42,500 bases of DNA from Actinidia chinensis (Eukaryota; Streptophyta; Magnoliopsida; Ericales; Actinidiaceae). The stretch spans positions 4,913,887-4,956,386 of the forward strand of contig CM018890.1 in NCBI GenBank assembly GCA_009663005.1. Direction: 5' to 3'. A program made the translations under genes and the position numbers. The notes under the pieces were generated by a model. That model had not been told where the DNA came from, searched no databases, and saw only the letters and a program-made list of their open reading frames with translations. Position 1 is the stretch's first letter. Every line of letters starts with the position of its first letter. Of this stretch, positions 10,154 through 20,362 are shown in pieces.

Positions 10154-11571
10154 TCAATTAGAGATCACCAATGGCTCGCGCCTGCGATCACTTCCCACCC
10201 ACCATGGCTTGAACCCAACATCGACCCCGACCCCGACATCTTTTTCGAGACTAATTGGGAGGTTAAGATCACAGTCTATGTGCTTATCAGGAAGCTCTTG
10301 CTTTGTCAACACACACTCTTTGTTTGTGTTCTCAGTGAGCCCAATGTAGTGAGCCCTTTTGTGGCCTCCCAATGCTTGCCCTGATGGAACACCTTGAAGC
10401 AGATTGGGCACTCATGATCTTTACTCTTCTTTGACTCATAGCTTGTGTTTTGATCAGCCAAATTCTCATGCCATTCAAGCTTGGCACTTGCTTCTGCACT
10501 ATTAGTTCTATGGCTTGTTTGGTGGCCTCCAAGTGCTTGATAAGAGTCAAACATCTTGTTGCAGGTCCTGCACTGGTACTCGCGCTTCTTCTCCAAATCC
10601 TCGAAAAACTCAGAATTTTTTCCCCCTAATTCAGGTGCTTGAACATCAAAAGTTGCCTGATCCAATTCTGTTCCAGCATTTAACAACACGATTTCGTTTT
10701 CACTATCCTTGCAAAACCCATCAATGGAAACTTCAAACTCGTCTTTCTTTTCATATTTTATCAAAAACCCAGAACCCAGATCCCTGAATTCAGACTCCTC
10801 CTTCTCACACGAAGAATTCCAAGAACCCGACACACCTGAATCTAATTTCTCACTCATCCAAGTCTCATCAGCATACCCAGAATTTCCCTCACTTTGGTGC
10901 AGTGCTTTAGCTTTATCAACAATCACAGAATCATTCTCAGAAGACTCTAACATTGAATTAGACTCAAAAACATTTCTCTCATCCCTAGATAGCATAATCA
11001 AACACTTAGCAGCCTCTTCTAACTCAACATCATTGTCAGAAACATATGAACAAGAAGCATTAGAATTAGACAAAGAAAAGTTCCCACCAGCCTTGTAACT
11101 GGCTTTCTTCGATCGCTTTCTCTGAATCGGTCCCAAGTTCTCACGGTCCAATTGAACCCTAGGTCTTTTGGAGTGATGCCTCATGTGCCCAAACAAAGCT
11201 CTCATTGAACCAAACCCTTTCCCACACTCTTTGCACACATTCTCCCTCTCTTTGATTGAGTGACACCTCATGTGACCAGACAAAGCTCTCAACGAGGGAA
11301 ACACTTTTCCACATTGTTTACAACAATTTTGGTTCCTTTCGCTTCCGTGCTTCGAATCTGAAACCCTCCATGTCTTCTTTGGGTTTTCTCGAAGCACATA
11401 TCCAGAATCGTCACCGTCTTCGAAACCAGTCTCGTTGTGTTCTTCTTCGTCATGCTTTTTAGCTGAGATTGAGCCTAAATGACCCCTCATGTGACCTCCC
11501 ATGGACTTGCCATTAGAGAAGCTCTTGCTACAAATCTTGCAAACAAACTTCTGTTCTTGATCTTCCTCCAT
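10154..11571 (-). CDS. C2H2 zinc-finger transcription repressor, ZAT4/ZAT9-like, frameshifted in its last finger
   Basis: This is an intronless plant C1-type zinc-finger factor, nuclear and probably a repressor. The start is taken as the ATG at 11571 (MEEDQEQKF), because finger 1 follows at once as in relatives; an in-frame ATG at 11592 is the alternative. Fingers (CX2CX12HX3H) lie at residues 11-31 (GKSMGGH), 84-104 (RALSGH), 113-133 (RALFGH) and 334-354 (QALGGH). A basic patch RKRSKK lies near residue 152 and an L-box-like EEAAKCLIML near 185. Finger 5 begins HECPICFKVF at residue 386, but one base is missing at about 10386-10387. The rest (SGQALGGHKRAH, then an EAR-type DLNLPISLE) lies in another frame ending at 10154. 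Read as it stands, the protein ends at 10306 with a garbled tail and no EAR motif. Real mutation or sequencing error cannot be told apart here. Confidence 0.85.
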
Positions 11572-12080
11572 CAATTGATCAGAAAACAGCAATGAATCAA
11601 GAAGAAGAAAGCCAGATCAGCAAACCAAAGCAAACCTCGGATTTTCCCGGAAAATGATGAGAAACAGGGAATCGATGTTGACCCAGATAAGGAAAACTCA
11701 AAGGTTTAGAAGCTAAAATTTTGTGATTAGAGAAAGCCAGTGTATCTTCCCCCATAAATTTATCAAGAAAACAAACGTAATGAATCGAGAACGAGAAACT
11801 TAGATCAGCAAACTCAAGCAAACCTCGAATTTTTCCAGAAAATTCTATGGAAACAGGGGAATCAATGAAAAGCCGGCTGAGAAATTAGTTGTTCAAGTGA
11901 GAACTTGCAAACGAACTTCTGTTCTTGATCTTCCTACACAAATTGATCAAGAAACGAAACGCAATGAATCAAGAACAAGAAACCCAGATCAACAAACTCG
12001 AGCGAACCTCGAATTTTCCCGGAAAATGGTGAGAAAACAGAGAAACCAATGAAAACCCGATCAGAAAATGTGATTAGAGC
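11545..12080. repeat. Three tandem ~175-190 bp copies in the zinc-finger leader, including the first codons
   Basis: Copies begin near 11545, 11739 and 11909. Shared phrases on the plus strand are CTTCTGTTCTTGATCTTCCT, AATGAATCAAGAA, AGATCAGCAAAC, AAACCTCGAATTTTCCCGG and AAAATGGTGAGAAAACAG. The first copy contains the real start codon (CAT in TCCATCAATTGATC). In the third copy the equivalent sequence is TACACAAATTGATC, so the ATG is lost while codons 3-10 of the protein remain readable. The middle copy is the most diverged. Confidence 0.8.
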
Positions 12081-14199
12081 AAGTTCAGTGAAATTGGATG
12101 TTCACAGTGATGAGAGAGGAAGAACCCATGTTGGATTTCGTGGGGGTCACGATTAAAAACAAGACCTGGTGCCCAAAACCCCTACTCAGAGTGAGTCTCT
12201 CTTTCACTTTTTGCTCTTGGGTGTGAGAGTTTGGTTGCGTGACGACTACTTACTTTGCCAGTGGTAACCGCGAGAAAATAGATCGTCTCCCTCTCCAACT
12301 CTCTCTCTCCAAGTTGCATGGAAGCAAAGATATACTGTTCATATACTAGTGATCGTATTGTTGATGGCTGCAATTATGAAAACAATAGAAATTACATACA
12401 CACAAAAAATCAACTGTTAAGTGTCTTGAGTTTTATATGATAAATAATTTGAAAGATTCAAAAAATTATGTGTGTATTAGATGATAGATTTTTTTATTTA
12501 TTATGATAAATTTTATTTAACTATTTATTTTTTACTTCAATATTTTTATGACAATATGGAGATTAAATTAATTTCAATAAATATAAAAAAAATGCAATTA
12601 AAGAAAATTACATGTATGTAAATAAATGTTTTCTTGTCTTTGAGAATTTCTTGTATTTGCATTATTTTTTCACATTTTATTATCTTTAGTGATTTTTTTT
12701 TCCGGATTAATCAGTATTTTAAATTTTTTTTTTACTTCTCTTGATAAAAAAAGAGTCTAAAAATATAAAAAAAGTATCTAAATTTAAGAGAAAACATTCA
12801 ATATAAAAAATTAAAAAAAAAAAAATTATCTCCAAACTAAATATTTTTTTATATTTTTAGACTGCTTATATCTCAAAATAACTAAAATAATATAAAAATG
12901 ATCAATAGTAAAAACCAAATTTATTAAATAAGAAAAAAAATGTGTGTTTTAATTTTTTGTTGTGGGTCTCACTAAAAAACTGATTCAATAGGTAAAATAT
13001 ATGCCTATTTTTAAAAAAAATTTGTCCATTGGATAAGAACTTATGTGGATCCCACACCTTTTGAGAATAATGAAGTGATAGTTTTATGAGGAAAAAAAAT
13101 AATTTCAAGTGCTAATTTGGTATGCAAATTTGTTTATTTATTTACCACTTTTTTATGTATTTACCATTAAAAGCAGGAATTAATTTTTTTATAGATTTAA
13201 TAGAAACATTTAATTTGTATAGTATATTGACAATACATACAGTGGGGTTCACATTTTTGTGGGTCCATCATAAATGGATATACATTGCACAATTCTTTTT
13301 TTATATAGTGCGCAAAATACATTACTCTTATATATTTTTTTCTAATTGTTACTCATTTGTTTAGTTTTCTCTCTATGTCAAATAAATATGTCTATTATTA
13401 CAATTGGCCTTTGGATAGCCTCTCCAAATACATTGTAAAGGAGTTTTATGCATTGAAATTAGATTTAAGGCAGTTGATGTGTTGGGCATATTATTTATAC
13501 CTCATTTCGGGTCAATTATTTTATTAGAATCATTCATTTTGTAAATCTCGAAAGTTAAGAATTATTCCTAAACAAAATTAAAATGAGCGAATTTGTGTAG
13601 TCATATAGCAAGTCATATGTGGTCTGTAAAAAAATAACTCAAGTATAATTTGAGAATAAATAGTAACACGAATATGATCTAGTTATGCGATTATCGATAT
13701 CCGATTAATTTTTCATAGGTTATGAGCTCGATGAGCCCTACAAGATCAATGTTTAGAAGACAGGACAAACCCTATATCATCAACACAATAAATTTCTATA
13801 GCACCTATTTTAAATCCAACATGATCTTTATTTATTAAGTTTAAATCTTTTACTTGAACTCGTGCCATGTACGGGTCAATCTTTATATGTCTAAGCACTA
13901 CACTAATGTCCTCAAAAATTTAAAAGTGTTTTCAAACAATGAAAAAGAACATTTTAAGATATTTATATATATGCCTCGTGGATATTTGATAACTTAATTC
14001 AGCATTTAAAATTGAATACATTAAGTGAAAGTGAATTAAATTAGTTTAATAATACTAATTTTCACCACTTAATATCTTAAGTATATCTTAAAATGTAGGT
14101 CAAAATTGAAAAAATATTTAAGTAGAAAAATAACTACTTCATTCTAACTAAATTTGTAAATGTGTAAGCATAGGTATTGATGTGCCAAAATATAACTCT
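12081..14199. other. Intergenic, strongly AT-rich; zinc-finger promoter at its left end
   Basis: The first ~250 bp should hold the zinc-finger promoter and leader; CT-rich blocks lie at about 12196-12212 and 12286-12312. From 12400 on the sequence is mostly A/T with long homopolymers and no coding potential. Small inverted phrases (GTGGGTC / GATCCCAC) near 12962 and 13047 hint at an old MITE, but the ends could not be defined. Confidence 0.4.
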
Positions 14200-14870
14200 A
14201 CTACCTCTAACATCACCACCGCACCACCTCCTCCACCTCCATCACTGCCACCAAAACCACCCTAGCCACCACCAACTCTCAACTACCCCTACCCCACTAC
14301 CGCTCCGCACCATTGCCACCACCATAATCAACCCTCCACCTCCACCACCACCACCATTCTATTGTTGCCACCACCGCTACTAATGCTATGAGCACCACCA
14401 TTCCTCCGCTACTGCCGTTGCCACCACTAGTATCACTCTTCACCTCCATCACCATTATGTCGCTGCATCCATCCCACACCTCCAACACTCTTTATCCCCA
14501 TTATCATTTCAACGTTGCAGCCATCATATACTATCTCCTACTACAACCACCATTACTACAGTTGTCACCACTACACCCTCTACCACCACCTACCACTACC
14601 ATAACAACAAATGCCACCTTTTGCCTCCTCTATTACTCCAATACCACACTACCACCATATCCACTACCCTTTACTACTATAACCACCATCTATCTCCACT
14701 ACCATCCTTCTACTACCAATACTACCACCACCACCATCACCGCCACCTACCTCCACCCCTATTACTCCATTATACCACCCTACCACTTTCGTTCCTCCAC
14801 AACATCACCCCATCAACAACCACAACAATTACCATCTATTTGCTACTATCAAACCACCACAACTTTTATA
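14200..14870. repeat. CCA/CTA-rich trinucleotide simple-sequence block (~670 bp)
   Basis: Almost pure pyrimidine-plus-A composition on the plus strand, made of CCACCA, CTACCA, CCTCCA and ACCATC words. It would read as Pro/Thr/His/Tyr-rich peptides in several frames, because stop codons are rare in such sequence. There is no start context, domain or codon bias to support a gene. Confidence 0.85.
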
Positions 14871-15769
14871 AATTAAAATAAAAAATAAAAAAAAAATTGT
14901 TGAACATATAAATTAGATTTAACTTAGCTTGCTGAATATAGCAATCAATTTCAATTCAAAACATTTATATTTTTACCAAATAAACTTAAAACATTCAAAA
15001 TTCAATTTTCATTATTTATTTTTCCAATTTTCAATATTTACTTTTATCAAACAGCACCATAATCAAACTCTTTTTTTTTGGGCAGGACTTACTAGTCAAA
15101 ATTTAACTAGAAAGAAGGCAGCAAACCCTGATGCTGCTGTCAAGTTGGAGAGAGAGAGAGGAAATTGACAAAGCCACAGATTCAAAGGAGTGCTCCCCTT
15201 CTAAAGAAATGTTTTAAGAGACTTTTGATCTTGCATCGTATAATGGTGCATGTTTTAGCAAGCAAGTTCTCAGCTGCAATGCTTTGGAATTACTCAAAAT
15301 AGTCAAATTCTCATGTCCCAGATGGGGTCCACTCGTTGCCCAGATTCCCTATTTGGAAGCCGGTTTTGAAAGAAGAGAGCCTACTATTCTCAATTGTTTA
15401 TTTAAGAATTTTAATTTTGGAGTAAAATTTTAATTTTGGGATGTGGAATACATACAGCCATATTAAGAAAGTTTGTTGAACAAATTTAAATTATATTATT
15501 AGTTTCTAACAATAAAAAAAAATTAATATATATATTTACCTACAAACATAAAGCGTATTCTGGTAATGAAGATTTAGAAAATTACACTTCTATACTATAC
15601 ACATTTACCAACAGGGGTGCAAACCTGTAACTCGAAAGTGTAATTTCTTATAATTTTAAAATTATTTTCAAAGTGTTAATATAATATATGAGTTTTTTTT
15701 TCGTTTTCATTTTAGAGGGTGTGATGCAACACACACACACCGACTAAGCTACTCTTGAGAAATGTTTTC
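14871..15769. other. Intergenic, no gene recognised
   Basis: AT-rich, with a small GA tract at 15149-15162 and an ACACACACAC tract at 15731-15742 next to the minisatellite. The moderately GC stretch 15170-15370 has no recognisable protein match by eye. Confidence 0.4.
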
Positions 15770-16380
15770 TACCATGGCTGCCCATTGCCGAGAAATTGTG
15801 TGCCATTGCCGAGAAATCTGACCCAAGGCGGGGAATTGCCTCGAAAATTGGGCCATGGCTTGGCCCATTGCCGAGAAAACTGAGCCATTCCAGGGAAAAT
15901 GCTTGCCATGGCTTGCCGTTGCCGAGGAAAGTGAGTGCCCATTGCCGAAAATTTAGCCATGGCTGGGCAATTACCGAGAAAATTGGGCCATGGCTGGGCC
16001 ATGTTGTGCCACGGCTGATCATTCTAGAAAATGGGAGCCATTGGGCCGGGAATTTGAGCCATGGCGCCATTGTGCCGAGAAATTGTGTGCCATTGGCCGG
16101 CAATGTGTGCCATGTCTGCCCATGATATGCCTAGAAATTGTGTTGCATTGCCCTGCCCAGAAAATTGGGCCATGGCCTGCCCATTTGCCGAGACATTTTT
16201 GAGCCATTGCCGAGCATATGTGGCCAAGGCTGCCCTTTGCCCTGCCGAGAAAATTTTTGGCCATGGCCCGGGCAAATGTGTGCCATGTCTGCCCATTCCC
16301 AGAAATTGTGTGCCGTTGCCCAGAATATGAAGCCCTGGCTGCCCCATTGCCGAGAAATCTGAGCCAAGGCTGGGAGGAGA
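15770..16380. repeat. Two-part minisatellite (long ~32 bp + short ~20 bp units, ~52-bp period, ~11 periods)
   Basis: The array alternates a long unit resembling GCCATGGCTGCCCATTGCCG then AGAAATTGTGT with a short unit resembling GCCATTGCCGAGAAATCTGA. Units vary by substitution and small indels, but the alternation holds through most of the ~610 bp. CCATGG palindromes recur about once per period. Several frames on both strands stay open for 60-126 codons, only because the unit has few stop codons. No frame looks like a protein domain. Confidence 0.85.
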
Positions 16381-17340
16381 TAGTGAGAGGAAGCCTCACC
16401 TAGTTGCTTGTACATGACTGATCCCGTGATTCGTGGCGAAGTCACTACCTCTAGTTGAGAGAATGAATTCCCTAATTACGCACAACAGTTCATGTGAACG
16501 TAAACCAACATCGTTACAAAATCGAACTTTCAGAGGCATCGTGTAACAATATCAATCATTAATTCCGCGGACAAAACCAATCAGTTAAACCTAAAAAAAT
16601 TTACCTTTTTGTTGTTGTGTGCGTGTACAAGTAAATGACAAGGCAGTCTTCCAAATTCTTTGGTGAAGCTGTGTACAGTTTGCTGTTAGGCCAATATATC
16701 CATAGGCCAAATGAACAAATAGGACATACAAAATGGTAGGCAACTCAATTATCTCTTGCAAATTACAATCCAATATTCCGGAATAGCTAGAGTTAACATT
16801 ACATTACGTATGTGCGTATGACAAATCAAAAAACAAAGAAACAAAAGGTAAAAGGGGAGAAAAAAAGAAGATGTTTTTGGATGGAGAAATTAGGAGGAGA
16901 TTTGTCGAGGGAAAAAGAAAAGTTACAGAAAAAGACTAAATCTGAACCGTTAGATCCATTAACTTTTTCTCCTTTTTTCTCTTTCCTCCACCAAATTGTT
17001 AATCCAAACACAGCTTTAGGCAGATTTGGTGGAGGAAAAGGAATAGGAAATGAAAAATTAGAGACTCCAACGATCCAGAACCGATGGATCATATACTTTT
17101 TCCATGTCCTTTTACCTTTTCGTCACCCTTCACTAAATCATTAATCTAAACAAAGCCTAAATGTTATTGGAAACAAACAACATAGGGACGAATGAAAACA
17201 GATGCCATTATTTCACTAATTTTTAAACTTAACTGACTCTGATCTTTTATTGAATCCAATTCTCTCTCTACAGTAACCATGAACTTTTAAATATACCACT
17301 CCAAGAAAAGTGTTTTTCGTTTTCTGAAGGGTTTAACAAC
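16381..17340. other. Intergenic, with a perfect 15-bp inverted repeat
   Basis: TTTCCTCCACCAAAT at 16982-16996 is the exact inverse of ATTTGGTGGAGGAAA at 17024-17038, separated by 27 bp. Flanking sequence (GTAAAAGGGGAGAAAAA at 16847; TTTTCGTCACCC at 17117) suggests the core of a small foldback or MITE element of about 300 bp. No gene is recognised. Confidence 0.45.
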
Positions 17341-17689
17341 ACTTGCATAAGTTCCATGAGAGCTCCTTTGCCGCACCTTTGTACAGCAACCGGCTTTGAC
17401 CATACTATACATTCAAACCCAGCCTTTCTAGCTTCCACCCGTCATCCATTTTTACAAGCAGTATCGTATTCCTCACGACGAGAGAAATACTCCACAATAT
17501 TGCACAAACTATTAACATGCTTAAGCCAGTCGATGCCTAGCAAGACCAGCTTGAAAGACTTGGGAGTTGACGGGTAATAAAATTGACAAATCAAGCATTT
17601 TGCTGATGCTATACCCCTCGGCACCCACAATCTCCACACATGAACCTTTCCTAAGATCCTGCATTCTGGTCTGCAGCAACGTGCTGTAA
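17330..17689 (-). other. Protein-like remnant in the 3' region of the ELM2-SANT gene
   Basis: Downstream of the stop, in a different frame, the minus strand reads LLGIDWLKHVNSLCNIVEYF then SRREEYDTACKNG, a TGA, then RVEARKAGFECIVWSKPVAV and QRCGKGALMELM. The composition (Trp, Cys, balanced charge) looks like real protein rather than UTR. I do not recognise the family. It could be a decayed terminal exon, an inserted gene fragment, or chance. The opposite strand also has an open frame (17356-17577). Confidence 0.3.
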
Positions 17690-19643
17690 TCATTCTTCAC
17701 TAGATTCTCTAGTGCCAGCCCTCAAATCAACTGGACCACAGAAATTAACCTTGTCACACTGATACTCATATGATGTGCACGAGTCATCTTGGATATCCTG
17801 ATCCTCCCCAGTACTACTTGAGATCCTACCCGAAAGTTGAAAGACAGGACCATAAGCACCAATAAAATTCCCAACATGTGCTTCCGAAACATCATCTATA
17901 TCTCCCTCATCCTCCTCGCCTGTTACGTTTCTTTGATTCACAAAATCTGAATCATCTTTACAGGTATCTGTTTCACCCTCAATGCCTTCATGAAGTTCCT
18001 CTTCGTGATTCTCTTGATCAAAGACAGTAGCTTCTTGATCAAGAGATTCAACTACAGAGTCATAATCTTCCTCAGACATTCCAACTTCACTAATTTGCCA
18101 CTCATCATTGTCACTGTCTATGTTTAAGGGGTCAAGCCTGTTTTGCTCGGCACGTTTCCGAAGCATAAATACATTAAAATAATAACTAACCAGGTCCCTT
18201 TTTGTTCTTGAAGGGAAAACAGCTGAGAGATGGTCCCAGAAGTTCTCACCTAGCGATGCTGCATTCGACAGTACTACCTCATGAAAGGTTTGCTCTTCCT
18301 CTTCCGTCCAGTTCTTCGCAACCTCCTCTCCCATGTCACAAAAACCCAATTCCTCAAATATCTTCTGCCCAAGCTTCTCTCTTAGTTCCTCTCTCGTTTC
18401 CATGACGTGTTGCTTCACACATCTAATAGAACCCCTGTCAAGACAATTACAATAGTTTCTTGTTCCCCCATCCACACAGCAGCCATATGCAGCTGACTCC
18501 ACATCGGGAGTAGAGATGACGGAAGTACCCGCCAGCCTCGTCCAATCGTTGTTGTCCTCCACTGTGCATGAAAGTGAAGATTGTGGCAGGACTGTGTGTG
18601 TATCTGACTTCTCTAAGAAATCAGTATATTTGTTGAAACCCTTTGGGGCCCACTCAGGAACATCAGCTTGATGATCAGCTCCAACAGGAACCATTTTTGG
18701 AGGAACATGATCCAGAAGAAATGAATAAATGTCATGAGGCTGAACCATTGATGTTACATGGTGGTCAAGTTCAAAATAATGTGGAAAGTATGATAAATGA
18801 ACTGCAGCATCTGACTCAGCATGCTCATCGATAGCATTGTGATTGACCCACAAATAACTCGAAATGCTGCCAGAAGCATTCATCTCAAGGTCTTTGTTGG
18901 CCGCATTCAGATATCCAGCAACCATATCCCTTGCATTCTCCCCTTCATTTTGAGATCTCTGAGCACTGTTCTCGCCTTCATCTTCTTATAGAAATTGAGT
19001 CAACCAAAAAGACATTGAAGAGAAAAATATCAATAGTTTTATTTTGGTCAGGATATCTCAACATCCAGCAACATGCTATTCGTGCACAGATGCAATTATT
19101 GTTCTACATTACAGCTAAAGAGAGCCCTCACTAAAATGCGTCTATGCATTACTTGTTTTCAACAAACAAGAACAATGTCACCTCGTGGTCTAACCCCAAC
19201 TACCTTGTATTCATATATATATATATATATATATGCATGACTTGCAAATAAATCAACAAAACATTAAAAGACAATAAACGACACTGGAACCCACATCTTT
19301 TGGATGGTGAAAGAATGATATTTTATTAAGACTTGGCTAAAATACAATCTTTTGGATGGTGAAAGAATATACACAATTCATTGGTTTTTCGATTATAATA
19401 TTAATCATTGTTTCATCCACAAAGGTCATTCTTGAAGCCTATACCCGAGCCCTGAAGAAAATATCTATCTTACAATGACAATGGCAGAAACAACCAACTA
19501 TTACCTGAAAAAAGTCTCTGCGGACCATCACCAAAATGCGCAATTCCTACAATAGAAGATTGCTGAGAATCTTCATGTTGTCTCGGGTGCTTACAACCAA
19601 CCTTGTAAGACTCCTCGTCATGGAAAGGTCGTTTGCAAACCAT
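17690..19643 (-). CDS. ELM2-SANT domain chromatin protein (Arabidopsis SANT1-SANT3 family)
   Basis: Two coding exons. Exon 1 is 19643-19505 (MVCKRPFHDEESYKVGCKHP, ending in QRLFS, donor GTAATAG). Exon 2 runs from 18984 (or 18981) to the stop at 17690. They join in phase 1 to about 477 residues. An ELM2-type core (VPVGADHQADVPEW) lies near residues 145-158. The conserved linker GSIRCVKQHVMETREEL leads to a SANT/Myb-like domain at about 272-328 (NWTEEEEQTFHEVV, GENFWDHL, then FPSRTKRDLVSYYFNVFMLR). The C-terminal part is very acidic. In Arabidopsis, relatives copurify with the histone deacetylase HDA6 and a domesticated Harbinger transposase, so a role in histone deacetylation is inferred. The frame has no internal stops. 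The acceptor is a tandem AAGAAG. Confidence 0.85.
19212..19238. repeat. TA dinucleotide microsatellite
   Basis: An uninterrupted AT/TA run in the intron of the ELM2-SANT gene, followed by TGCATG. Nearby, TCTTTTGGATGGTGAAAGAA occurs twice (about 19296 and 19350) as a short direct duplication. Confidence 0.85.
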
Positions 19644-19831
19644 TTTACCCTGTCCAAATATGATAGTTCGGATCGCAGGGTACGCAATATGCACCAGAGA
19701 TAACGCTGTGGAACAGCTGCAGTTGCCACAAGAGACAGAGCAGCGAACTGAGATGTCAGAAAGAAAAAAAAAACTCAGCAAGGGTAAAAAAAAAACAGTA
19801 ATAACAAGGAAGGGGGAGGCAGAAACAGAGG

Positions 19832-20353
19832 TAGGTGTAAACAGTTTTTTCGGTTCGGTTTTGAACCAAAAATTGAGTCTAAAGCGAAAATTTTAAACCA
19901 AACCAAAACCAAATGGGTTACAAAATCGAACGGTTTGGCTTGAATAGTTTCGGTTTGGTTTTTGGTTCATTTGGTTTGGACCGAAATTATGAAGTCTCCG
20001 AAATTAAACCATGAGATCACCCCAAAAACACACACTAGATCAGCTATATTTACCCCGGGTCATTATTTTGAGTCTCCAAAAAAATTACAGATTGCAAAAC
20101 AGCAGAAAATCACCAAAACAAATTACTAACTGTTAACAGAATACCAATATCAGTTCAAATATTTAAGATTAAGAATAACACCTAGTGCAAAGTTCGGTTC
20201 GGTTCAATTTAAATGGTTTTGATAACTATAAAAATTGAACCGAACCAGAAAAATTTGGTTTTCTAAACTTCAAAACCAAACCGATTGAGGTGGTCTACAA
20301 AACCAAACCAAACCAAATTTTCGGTTTGATTTTTTCGTTTTTTCTTGCACCGT
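19832..20353. mobile_element. 522-bp inverted-repeat transposon between 9-bp direct repeats
   Basis: The 9-mer AAACAGAGG lies on both sides (19823-19831 and 20354-20362), as expected for a target-site duplication. The ends read TAGGTGTAAACAG and, inverted, ACGGTGCAAG. Both arms carry many copies of CGGTTCGGTTT-type words in opposite orientation (left 19850-19975, right 20190-20335). A 9-bp duplication fits Mutator-like elements. If the outer GTAAACAG words are counted as the duplication instead, an 8-bp hAT reading is possible. It sits about 190 bp upstream of the ELM2-SANT start codon, within its likely leader or promoter. Confidence 0.7.
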
Positions 20354-20362
20354 AAACAGAGG

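Noticed and set aside
10515..11098. Plus-strand frames opposite the zinc-finger gene
   Set aside because: Antisense shadows of a well-supported minus-strand coding region.
14177..14881. Overlapping plus-strand open frames (162, 86 and 68 codons) and a minus-strand frame
   Set aside because: They are products of the CCA/CTA simple-sequence tract; composition is low-complexity and several frames are open at once.
15770..16380. CRISPR-like regular repeats
   Set aside because: Units vary in sequence and length, have no unique spacers, and the host is a plant.
15744..16445. About a dozen open frames of 60-126 codons on both strands
   Set aside because: All are translations of the minisatellite; no single frame is favoured and none resembles a domain.
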